DNA of 64,000 bases from Flectonema sp. DT1601 (taxonomy: Eukaryota > Euglenozoa > Diplonemea > Diplonemida > Diplonemidae), in NCBI GenBank assembly GCA_964019425.1, contig OZ025799.1, positions 558,001-622,000 of the forward strand. Direction: 5' to 3'. Shown one piece after another: positions 39,896 through 49,400 of this stretch. The notes under the pieces were generated by a model. That model made no database searches. It was not told the DNA's origin and was given only the letters and a program-made list of their open reading frames with translations. The translations under genes were made by a program, and so were the position numbers. The number at the start of each line of letters is the position of its first letter. Position 1 is the stretch's first letter.

Positions 39896-42490
39896 ATGAC
39901 TGACGAGTTAAAATATCTCGCTGGCGGGACATCAGTAGCAGTCGATGCTGGTGCTTCAGTCAAGCTGTTGGGAAGACAAGACGTTGAATTGGAACACGCG
40001 AGACAGAGAATTGCTTTCTGTGATAATGAAACTTCAATTAGAATGGATTTATCATTCAATTTACTACAAGAAATTGGAAAAATAGCTTCACAACACTTTC
40101 CTGTTAAGTGCAGAAAATGTGACAGTCTGCTCACATACTTCTTAAAGTCACCTTGGGAAAAGTGGAATTGCAATCAATGTGGTAGACGATACCGAGAACC
40201 AGTTCATGCTTGCTCCGTCACACCTGAAGAGTGTGATGTGTGTTATTGTATGGAATGTATGAATAATAAAATGAAAGCTTATAAGTTACCTGTTGTTGAA
40301 AAAATACCAACACCGATACCTACCCCGCCACCTACACCAAAACCAAAGAAAGTAAAGAAGAAACCATCAATCGTCAGCAGTCAATTAGAATCTGATGAAC
40401 ATTCACATCGTCAACGTCTGCAGTCGGTTTGGATCGACGGATGGGATCTTCTTATTCAAATGAATGAGATGTTTCGTTCCTCTTTGAGTGATCAGAAATC
40501 AAAGAAGGAGCCTGTCACTGATAATGTTCCAGTACAAAAAGCTATAAAAGCTCTATCTCATACAACAATGGGATGGAATGAAGGAAAAATCGATTCTTCA
40601 TCGAGCTGCTACACCACTACAACGATCAGCTCAGAACCGGAACTGAGAGAGTTTTGGGGTAGAATTGAAAAGTGGTTTTGGGAGAAGCCTGGGGATGTCG
40701 TAGATGAACTTGTGTCAAATCTCAGATTCCCAAAATCGATGAATAAAATATCCGTCTTATCAGCTGTAGCGAATGCTTTAGTAGAAAGAGACGACATTGT
40801 TGCTTCTCACGGTGCTGTTTTAGTTGAGCTACTGGTCCTAAGACAATACACACAGAAACCTGTAGATATTGATCGTGATCTCTTATGGGAAATCCCAACT
40901 GATATTCCATCTTATGAAGCAACTTATACAGACTGGGGTTGGGATCAGCCTGGAACTGATAAGAGAAACGGTTCAATATTCTCTCCTGTCTGCTCTGCTC
41001 TTCGAGACCAAGGACCTGGTGGTACTAAATCTAACTGGTCGGAACAGACTATAAAAAAATGGATTAAATGGATATGCACCGTCTCAGCGTGTTGTTCTCA
41101 ACCAACAACAGAAATTACTACACTTTGGAGAGGACTTGGAGGAGGATACCTACCGAGTGAAGTAATTGAGAGCCACAGAAAGCTATCAAGTGGATCTGTC
41201 ATAGGATGGCCTGCTCTCAGCAGTACATCTTTTAATAAGCAGGCATCTATTGATTATATGTTGGGGGTTGCTGTGAATTCAACTTCGAAGATTGATTCTC
41301 GCAAGCCTGGTTCAATTTTATTTAAGATATCCTCGTCTCGTTCTGGAAGGAAACTTCAATCGATCTCGCAATACCCAGAAGAAGAGGAACTGTTGTTGGG
41401 ACCGTTTAACATGTTTACAATTAATGATGTTAAGGCTGATATGAGAAATAATTTTAAAAATTTAAAAAATGAACCGATGGGTTTAATCATTGCAATGACT
41501 GCTACAGGTCCTCTGTCTACCAGTAATTCTTTTTACTATGAAGTTAGGAAAGAAGCAGTTAGCGCTTCAAGGAAACTTGTATTGGCGACGTCTTCAGAAA
41601 ATCAATTTACCTTAGAGAATAGAGTTGCTATTCTTCGTCCTGTTATTGAAGTTTTGCTTCCGAATCAGAATACCCGACAACTATTATTTGAATCGGAGAG
41701 GTTGGGTGAAAACTGTCATTCAGATGCTTCGTCTGTCGGTAGTACTCTCGCAAGGTTACTTAAACAGGCACTTGTAGATCAAAATAACAATCACGATCAA
41801 GTTATTAAAAAATTAGAAAATAAATTACAAAATGATCAAAACAACAACAGCAATCAAACTGCTTTATTTCAACATTTAATATCCGATTTAGAAGCAGTTT
41901 TGGGACCCGAATCATCTACCATAAAAACCATTGCTAAGAACCTTCTTCGTAAACATGACGGTGGAATGAAATCATTTTTTAACATAATTAAAAAAATGAT
42001 AACAATTCAATATCAGCAAACTATTTCAAAGAAGCTCACCGGAAAAAGACTTTCGGCAACAGAAATATCTGACGCCGACTTTATTGATAACCTGAAAGAA
42101 ACAATATCTCAAACAGACAGACACAACGCTATAAAGTCTATTCGATCAACGAATCCACTTTCAGAAGATATGGGTGACTACATTACAAAACTGAAAGAAT
42201 TATTCTCATCACAGTTTGTTAGAGAAGTGCTTCACAGCTTTGATGGAAAGATACCTGAAGGTATAACATCGTTTTCTGACCTAGGAAGATATCTTAATGT
42301 AAAGTTTAGTCAGACTCAGTCTCAATTGGACAGAGCACAGCTGGCAATCATTGATACATGTGATCAAATATCAAACGGAAGTGCTGATCTGATTTCTTCG
42401 TGTGAAGAGTCTGGGTTTCGACCTGCTCCTTTTCCATACTCTCGTCATTGTGAAGACTCGATGGAGTTGAGAAATATTTTGTTTGGATGA
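39896..42490 (+). CDS. Arginine-type mono-ADP-ribosyltransferase with N-terminal zinc module, 864 aa
   Basis: ATG 39896 is chosen because an acceptor ends at 39876, inside the longer upstream frame. Residues ~60-115 have Cys/His pairs (CRKCDSLLTY, CNQCGRR, CDVCYCMEC), a probable zinc module. Residues ~245-520 hold a helical lead-in (FWEKPGDVVDELVSNL, then SEQTIKKWIKWI) and the ART core. Its R-S-E triad is visible: Arg in TTLWRGLGGG (~412), STS in GWPALSSTSF (~443) and ExE in YPEEEELLLGPF (~495). In R-S-ExE enzymes this transfers ADP-ribose from NAD+ to arginine. The C-terminal ~330 residues are helical. The triad looks intact. A paralogue lies 13 kb downstream. Confidence 0.88.
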   Translation: MTDELKYLAGGTSVAVDAGASVKLLGRQDVELEHARQRIAFCDNETSIRMDLSFNLLQEIGKIASQHFPVKCRKCDSLLTYFLKSPWEKWNCNQCGRRYREPVHACSVTPEECDVCYCMECMNNKMKAYKLPVVEKIPTPIPTPPPTPKPKKVKKKPSIVSSQLESDEHSHRQRLQSVWIDGWDLLIQMNEMFRSSLSDQKSKKEPVTDNVPVQKAIKALSHTTMGWNEGKIDSSSSCYTTTTISSEPELREFWGRIEKWFWEKPGDVVDELVSNLRFPKSMNKISVLSAVANALVERDDIVASHGAVLVELLVLRQYTQKPVDIDRDLLWEIPTDIPSYEATYTDWGWDQPGTDKRNGSIFSPVCSALRDQGPGGTKSNWSEQTIKKWIKWICTVSACCSQPTTEITTLWRGLGGGYLPSEVIESHRKLSSGSVIGWPALSSTSFNKQASIDYMLGVAVNSTSKIDSRKPGSILFKISSSRSGRKLQSISQYPEEEELLLGPFNMFTINDVKADMRNNFKNLKNEPMGLIIAMTATGPLSTSNSFYYEVRKEAVSASRKLVLATSSENQFTLENRVAILRPVIEVLLPNQNTRQLLFESERLGENCHSDASSVGSTLARLLKQALVDQNNNHDQVIKKLENKLQNDQNNNSNQTALFQHLISDLEAVLGPESSTIKTIAKNLLRKHDGGMKSFFNIIKKMITIQYQQTISKKLTGKRLSATEISDADFIDNLKETISQTDRHNAIKSIRSTNPLSEDMGDYITKLKELFSSQFVREVLHSFDGKIPEGITSFSDLGRYLNVKFSQTQSQLDRAQLAIIDTCDQISNGSADLISSCEESGFRPAPFPYSRHCEDSMELRNILFG

Positions 42491-43159
42491 TTCGACACAC
42501 TTACTTAACACACATACTCACATCAACCCTCTATAAGTGTAAGGTGTGTGTGATCCTTGTCCTTTTATTTATTACATGATGTTATTGTTAACTTTAGGGG
42601 TGTTTTGATTTACCTTTCTGAGATCTGAAACAGGTATCGTTTGATTATTTAGTACACGTGCGCTCCGGTGCAAGTCTGATAGTGTGGTTTACAATATTAT
42701 TAATTTGAGGCGTCACGCGTAATCGACTTTTGCGTTTACAGTTTTAGTGGATTACATCGTCTTCTTGAAATTTTATTAATATCGTTATTATCAAACTGTC
42801 ATTCATCATAACACAACCGAATTCTATCTTTTGTTATACGAATGAGGTATTGACTTGTACAATCTTGCCCTTTTTACTTTTCCTACTTTACTGTTATCTC
42901 TATCTGTAAAAAAAAAAAAAAAAAAGGGTATTTTGATGTACCCTTTGTTAGATCTTATTTCAAAAGTTTTTTTTTTTTTTCTTTCTGTCTTTTTGGAGTT
43001 TTCTTATGCATTTATTATTATTTTTTTTTTTCAGAATTGCATCCGCATCAAAAAGAATTGCCGTCAATGAGTTGGATAAGGTTGATTAGTAGTGGTTGAT
43101 TAAAGTGTTTATTAAGTAACAAAAAAAAATACTTTTTACATTAAACTCAGGGAGGTATT
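42491..43159 (+). other. Spacer
   Basis: AT-rich, no gene seen. A19 tract near 42907 and T tracts near 42967 and 43021. The acceptor TTAAACTCAG ends at 43150. Confidence 0.5.
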
Positions 43160-43723
43160 ATGTACAGTACTTATCCGCATCTTAATTTCTCGTCACAGAG
43201 ACCGACACCTGGTTTCACCCTCGCATACTCAACTCCTTCTCTCGCAGTAGGAAAGCGAGGAGCGAAAGGTTGGAAACGTGACGGCGACTACGATTCGTTT
43301 TTTTGGAAATCCGCGTCTCGAAGAAACAAAGACGAACCAGTTTTAACTGAATTGGGAGTCGTACTTCGATATGGAGGTGAACATAACGAAGATAAACTAC
43401 CTGAAGTGAGTCACAATATTAATAACAATAACAATAACTCTAATCGTAGTGACAATGAGGTAGTCATTAATGATTTACCTCAAAGTGTTCCTCAGGTAGC
43501 GTCTCCCAGTCAGCCTTCGAATTCTTCTTTTCGACGTTCCCGTCGAGCTCATTACCTCCGAAGGCAGATATCAGAATTAGAGTCTACGACGTCGAGTTTG
43601 TTTCTTTCTAAAAATAACTTTTCAAATATGAGTCAGCAGATCAATTCAATCACAGATGCGATTCTCACAAAAAAACAGCGATTCCGCGAGAGACAGCGAC
43701 AAGCCCCTCGAGTGTGGGGTTGA
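43160..43723 (+). CDS. Unknown basic protein, 187 aa
   Basis: ATG 10 bases after the acceptor at 43150. Composition is basic and Ser/Asn/Arg-rich, with a poly-Asn run (NINNNNNNSN) at mid-length and an arginine cluster (RRSRRAHYLRRQ). The N terminus (SSQRPTPGFTLAYSTPSL) recalls STPGR-like PTPG segments but too weakly to assign. The C-terminal ~60 residues are helical. No recognised domain. Confidence 0.7.
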   Translation: MYSTYPHLNFSSQRPTPGFTLAYSTPSLAVGKRGAKGWKRDGDYDSFFWKSASRRNKDEPVLTELGVVLRYGGEHNEDKLPEVSHNINNNNNNSNRSDNEVVINDLPQSVPQVASPSQPSNSSFRRSRRAHYLRRQISELESTTSSLFLSKNNFSNMSQQINSITDAILTKKQRFRERQRQAPRVWG

Positions 43724-43949
43724 GCAGAGCTTCTCATAACTCACTTCTGTGTGTTTGTCTTTTTGTTAAGGTGAACCTTCTTTTTTTAAAAAAAAAAAAA
43801 CTTAATGGGGAAATATAAATCAAATCGTCTCGTTGAGCTACCTGTGCTTTGCTAAGTTTACACTTTTTGCGCTGTACTAGTTTGTTCTTCTGTTGCTTTT
43901 GATGATTCGTTATAAAAGTATCTTCATCTCTCAGGAAGACGCGAGTGAT

Positions 43950-44864
43950 ATGTTCCGAAGAGTATCAGGGAAATCACTCCCATCTTCATTGGTTGAATAC
44001 GATCCATGGGTACCCAATGACTACGATGATATTATGAGAGAACGAGAAGCCCTCCGAGCCAAACAACGAATGGAAGAAGAAGAGAGAAAAGAAAACGAGT
44101 GGAAAGATGAAGAAAAAAGGAAATGGGAAGAAAGTGAAAAACAACGACTACAACTCAATAGAGTCACTGAGGGGTCCAATGTATCTGGAGAAGCCGCATT
44201 CATGAGAAGGGTCGGACTGTCAAAGCAAATGGGAAGCCGAGCAGCTCTTCAAGTCGAACGTGAAGAAGCAAAAGAAAAGAAAGCAAAACAACTAATTCAA
44301 GAAGAAGCCAGCAAGAAGATGTCATTCGCTGAACGGATGCTCCGCAAACAGGGATGGGAAGAAGGAAAGGGACTCGGAAAAAACGAAGACGGTCGAACAC
44401 TCCCTCTGAACTTAGAAAAATTACAACCACCTGGAGCCCGTAAATCAGGTCCAGTAAAGGGCGTAATAAAGACTGCGGAACCTGAAAAGAAAAATAAACG
44501 AAGAGGCACAACTAAACTCCAAGGCACACCAACTAAAGTCGTACTTCTCAGGAACATGGTGACGACTAAAGATGTTGACAGTGAACTCCGTAGTGAAGTA
44601 GCTGATGAGTGTGCTCGTTACGGAATTGTAAAAAATGTTTCTGTTTTTGTATCGGAAGTTGCTGATACACCGGAAAATGGAAAAGTTCGTATTTTTGTTA
44701 AATTCGAGAGGATTCCTGAAGCAATGAAAGCAGTCATAGAACTCGATGGCAGAACGTTTGCTGGTCGTGTTGTAAGCGCCTGCTTCTACGATGAAACAAA
44801 ATACGATCTCTCTTTGTTGGATGTGCAGTCTGAAGAGCCCCCACTACCATTAGCATCACGGTAG
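43950..44864 (+). CDS. RBM17: SPF45/RBM17-type splicing factor (G-patch plus UHM), 304 aa
   Basis: ATG 43950 is chosen because the acceptor (TTCATCTCTCAG) ends at 43934. The N terminus has EYDPWVPNDYDDI, close to the SPF45 EYDPxxPNDY motif, then a charged helix. The G-patch is at ~130-175 (FAERMLRKQGWEEGKGLGK, then GRTLPLNLEK). The C-terminal RRM at ~205-295 is a U2AF-homology motif: TKVVLLRNMV, GKVRIFVKFERIPEAMKAVI, then ELDGRTFAGRVVSACFYDE, where GRxF is the UHM signature. SPF45 works in 3' splice-site choice through UHM-ligand contacts. In an organism with both cis and trans splicing it may serve both. Confidence 0.93.
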   Translation: MFRRVSGKSLPSSLVEYDPWVPNDYDDIMREREALRAKQRMEEEERKENEWKDEEKRKWEESEKQRLQLNRVTEGSNVSGEAAFMRRVGLSKQMGSRAALQVEREEAKEKKAKQLIQEEASKKMSFAERMLRKQGWEEGKGLGKNEDGRTLPLNLEKLQPPGARKSGPVKGVIKTAEPEKKNKRRGTTKLQGTPTKVVLLRNMVTTKDVDSELRSEVADECARYGIVKNVSVFVSEVADTPENGKVRIFVKFERIPEAMKAVIELDGRTFAGRVVSACFYDETKYDLSLLDVQSEEPPLPLASR

Positions 44865-45211
44865 CGTAGACTACAACAAGACTGCTTCGCTTCACTAGTT
44901 ACAACTAAAAGATATTTCTAGCTGCAGATATTCTTACGGACTTTCTGATTTAAATACAGTTGTGGTCATCATCCACAAAATTCTGTACTGCATTCCCTCT
45001 TTCCGAAGAGTTTTAATTGAAACCCTTCTTCTCTTGCTAGATTAACGAGAATCGATTTGACTTTTTATTTTATTTTATTTTATTGTTGTTTCTCAATACC
45101 TTAAAAATACAACATAAACCTTTCTCTTTCCTTATCCAGATGGTTGCGCCTGCAAGGTGTCGAGAAGGATCACATTACAGTTGAGTACCTTATTTTATAC
45201 CAACAACAGAC
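44865..45211 (+). other. Spacer
   Basis: No gene seen. Short (TTTTA) repeats occur near 45061-45085. The acceptor TTTCTCTTTCCTTATCCAG ends at 45139. Confidence 0.5.
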
Positions 45212-46177
45212 ATGAACACTCGAGGCTTAAGCCGATGGGGTCGAAATGTATTAGAACAAGTTGGGATTATTAAGAAAAAACGTATTATAGACACCCCGTG
45301 GGAAAGACATGACAACACCCATCTTGCTAAGAAAAGCATGAAATCGAGGATCGTTAGCAGCCTACGTCAGATGAAAGCAGAGGCAACTAGACCAGTGGAA
45401 TCACCTGTGAGTAATATCACATTGGATTCTTTAAAGACAAATAGGCACTTTGGAAACCTGGCACACCTTCTTGATGATATAAGAACAGATATGGGCGACA
45501 GATATCAAAAAATGGATAGTTCTTTAGCTCAGGTTGCGGCCGAACAAAATACAGATGCCCATCTTAGACAAGACGGAATTCAGAACGTGCAACGAATCCT
45601 GGCGGAGCCTAACATTCGATTACCTGACCAGGTAATTACTATAGTTGATAATTTAGATGAAATAACTCGTCGAATGTGTCTAAGCGTAGAAAAACGAATA
45701 TTTCTACAAAAGTTAGTCAAACAACAAAAACCTGAAAACGTTCTTGACGTCGGAACATACTACACCGCATACTCCGCGTGTGCGATGGTTGCTGCACATC
45801 CTGAAGCTCATGTCATAACTTTAGAAGATCATTATGTCTTTTATAAATCGGCTACTGCGACAGTAAATAAATTAAAGACTCATCACAAGATAAAAACGTT
45901 CCTCGGAGGCGTTCCTTATTTGTTAAAGAAAACTCGACTAAAACCTTTTGACTTTATATTTTTAGACCACCGATCAGATAAATTTAAAGAGGACCTTGAA
46001 CTCCTCATCAAAGAAAATTTAATTAAAAAAAACGCTCTCATCGTATCAAACATTCAGGAGGGGTATTTCGGTTCGGAGTTTGCAGAGTTTTTAACATATC
46101 AAACTAAGCAGACGTACCTTAAACCTTTACACGGTCCTCCTTCATCACCTCTCTATGTGGTTAGATATATAGGTTGA
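45212..46177 (+). CDS. COMT-like O-methyltransferase, 321 aa
   Basis: The C-terminal ~200 residues are a SAM-dependent methyltransferase of the catechol O-methyltransferase family. The SAM loop is ENVLDVGTYYTAYSACAMVA, the ribose-binding acidic residue is in VITLEDH, and the metal/active-site strand is FDFIFLDHRSDKF, like FLDHWKDRY of COMT. The next COMT metal pair, Asp-Asn, reads Ser-Asn here (ALIVSNI), so one Mg ligand is changed. The N-terminal ~110 residues are extra, with a helical segment (SLAQVAAEQNTDAHLRQD). Substrate unknown. Acceptor at 45139, with a 72-base leader. Confidence 0.85.
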   Translation: MNTRGLSRWGRNVLEQVGIIKKKRIIDTPWERHDNTHLAKKSMKSRIVSSLRQMKAEATRPVESPVSNITLDSLKTNRHFGNLAHLLDDIRTDMGDRYQKMDSSLAQVAAEQNTDAHLRQDGIQNVQRILAEPNIRLPDQVITIVDNLDEITRRMCLSVEKRIFLQKLVKQQKPENVLDVGTYYTAYSACAMVAAHPEAHVITLEDHYVFYKSATATVNKLKTHHKIKTFLGGVPYLLKKTRLKPFDFIFLDHRSDKFKEDLELLIKENLIKKNALIVSNIQEGYFGSEFAEFLTYQTKQTYLKPLHGPPSSPLYVVRYIG

Positions 46178-46498
46178 AGTCATCTAAGAAAATAGTTTTC
46201 TTAGTTACCTTGAGGGGGGTTTGAACTGGATTGGTTTTCTTTCAGACTAAGATTTTGAAAAAAAAAAAAAAAAAAAAAGTATCAATTTTTTCTTACAGTT
46301 TACACTATGCTGATGATGAGAGAATAGAGATAGAGAAGTGTTACTGTAAACCGTTTATGTTTTGTAATAAATGGCTTAGTTGATTTCTTATTCTCACCCC
46401 ATTTAGAAGGAGATATCCAAAAAAAAAAAAAAAAAAAAAAAAAAGTGTTCTTTGGGTTTCCCCATAGCAAGAAAAAACAAAAACTGATGAATAATTGA
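46178..46498 (+). other. Spacer with a short repeat copy
   Basis: 46301-46350 (TACACTATGCTGATGATGAG, AGAATAGAGATAGAGAAG) matches 54568-54630. A20 and A24 tracts lie near 46258 and 46421. The acceptor TTTCCCCATAG ends at 46467. Confidence 0.55.
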
Positions 46499-49400
46499 AT
46501 GAGATTAAAGTACCTATGCTGCCTGTTGCTGTGGTTTGTTCTCGGGGTTGATGGGACCTGCAGGCAGAGGAAGGACTGGCCGGGACAAGTGTTACAAATG
46601 TGCGGAACATTAGTGTATCCAGCAAATATAGAAAGTTGGGAATCTGTCTCTCAAGCTATCAGTTCAAAGCTTCAAGAAGTTAGACGGTTGTTGGATGCTA
46701 CTCAAATGGTAAGCGCTGAGTGTTTAGAAGCTCTCCAGAAAACTATTTGCATTGCTCATATCCCAGGATGCACATCTACTGATAAACCACTTCAGGGATG
46801 TCTCTCTCACTGTGTTGCATTTAGAGATGCCTGTGCCGCTCCGTTGTCAGCAGCAACGACATTTGCGACTAGAGCTACGTTGGATTGTCGGCTTTGGACT
46901 TTTGGAAATACTAACTGTCCATCTTTTGAGAGAGAAGCTCCCTGTTTGACTTCGATTATGTCTCAAACATCTAATATGGTTTCATTTGAATCTCAGCCAT
47001 CAAAGTGTCTAACTCCTCCAGCTGAAAATAACAGAGAGATTATCGACAGAGAGCGACAACCAATCGTCACTGACTATAAAGTTCAAGACAAAACTTACGC
47101 ATCGTTCGTTTGGGCAATTGCTTTGGTTTCTGCTTTCTCATTCTCACTCGCATTCACAACTGCCATCGGAAAAGTCAGGCGAGACGGAAGCAAAGACGAA
47201 TACACATTCTCTGAAAGAATAGTTTCAATCAGGTTCTGTGCTCAGATTGTAAATTTATTCTTATCAGCATTAATTGCTTTGGCTGTTTTCTATGTCGCCA
47301 CAGCACAGTCTGAAGAAGATCTAAAACTAACCTTCAGCAGAGTAAAAGATTCACAAGAAATGTTATTTGCTCAATCCAGAACAACAGGATCAACTTTATC
47401 AAACAGATACTTACAAGAAGTATGTAATGACGCCTCAGGTGGTATTAGAGTGGTATTGAATGAAGTAAAGTCTTCACACATTCAATCTCTCGTTAGATAT
47501 ACATCTTTACCAGCTGTTAGCATAACTGATGTCTTACAATCGGCTGTTGATTCAATAAGACTCTCATCAGATAACACTAATGTTAAACAACTTGGTGTTG
47601 TAACTTGGAATTCTACCGCATTCGCGAGACTTGTCACTCGAACTTCAGCGAACTTATTAATTGGAACTGTCGCTTCTAATAGACAGCACATTGGATTGTT
47701 CGGAAGCACTTCATCATCTGAACCAGTCTTCTATCCAGAACCTATTTCCTCAATGACTCCAGTCTCAGCTGTTGGCCTTCCCTCATCACAATATTGGACT
47801 AACAATACGGATTTTGCTAGGCATTCAATCTTAAGTTCAGTTCCTATTTGGGACTTCAGTTCAATTCAATTTGGAGCAGCAATTATAAGCGTCGCAACGT
47901 CAGTTAACAGTGACTTGGGATCTTACATAGTTGAAAGAACTATTTTAAGCTCACAGCTTAATAGGATATTAACAGATATAAGTTCTCATACATTTCAAAA
48001 TACGAGAATAGTGATGGTTGGACAAGGACAACAAGAGGGACAGGTGCTGGCCACATCACATGGTACACTACTCGATAGTGATGGGACAAGACATACAGAA
48101 ATCCAAAGCGCAGATGATGAAGTCTCCCGTGTCTTAGTAAGTGGAATGCTTCAACGGTATGGAAGCATCTCTCAAATATCGATGAGAAAGCTTACCGAAC
48201 TCACAGAAATCGATTATAAGAACGATCCCTATTTAATCAGAACACTTTCATTCACAAATTCAAATATCAGGGCAGTCATATTTGCTATGGCCCCCCTAAT
48301 GGAATTACAAGGAGATTATATAAAGAATAATCTCCTTATCCGAGACAAGTATAACAATGACATACAAGATGTTCACCAACAAGAAAAAGACTCTCATCGA
48401 TTTCTTATATTAGTATCCGTGTTGTCAGTTTCGTTGTCGTTGTTGCTGTCTCTGGTTGCTGCAAATATATTTACCACTGCGCTCTTTACAATGATTGATG
48501 ACCTTCGTGATGTTAGTCGGCTTCACTTAGATCGCGCTCACAAACGACAACAGCAACAGAGACAATCAAAATTCCTTGAAGTCCGTGAAATCCAAAGCCA
48601 CATTAAAACAGCTGTTCAATGGCTCGTAGAATACAGACGAGCTTTCCCTTCCCTGGCAATCGAACAACGGTCACGTGCTAATAAAAAGGATGATTCCGGA
48701 AGCGATTTTGACGACAACGAGACCACCTCATCAAATGATTCAGATGAACTTGTAATGCAGGAACAGAGTTGTAGAGTTCGAGTAACGTACATATCCAGAA
48801 GTTTACTAAAAAAGGCAAAGCTAAAAAAACCCAGCGGAGATGCAGAGAGTCCAACCTCAAAAGACGTAGCGTCAATAGCCACAAAGAGAAGCGCGACTTT
48901 TGACTGGCACTATAACCCAGCAAAAGCCTCACTAACTGATTTACTAAAAGAATGCAGAGCTGCTGTGGGAGAACCTCCTGGAGAACCTTTGTCATTAGTG
49001 GCTATCCCGAATAACAGCAATCCTACTGAGAGTAACGAAGAATATCCTTTAGTCTTTAGTCACCATTTACAAGATTATCTTCGGCTACACCCCGATGAGA
49101 TTTCTCTTGTTTGTAAAAAAGCATCAAAATTGAACCTGTTAGCTCCACTTACTGCGATGGCATCCGTGTTTGGTAAAATCGGATTAATATTCGTCGTCTT
49201 CAGAATGTTTTGGACTGGAGATGCTAGTGCTGCCCGACTAGCATCCGTATTGGTGGCTACTTTAATTGCTTCGTTTACTCTAAACATTATTTGGTCGTTC
49301 AAATTGAATAAAAAAGCAAACGACTCTGATGAACACATGTCTGACTGGACCAGTCATTTCCAAACAGAAACAACTGTCGTGATGGTTTTGTGTGGATTTA

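Noticed and set aside
43893-43949. Longer N terminus for the SPF45-type gene
   Set aside because: It lies upstream of the acceptor at 43934, and the family N terminus fits the start at 43950.
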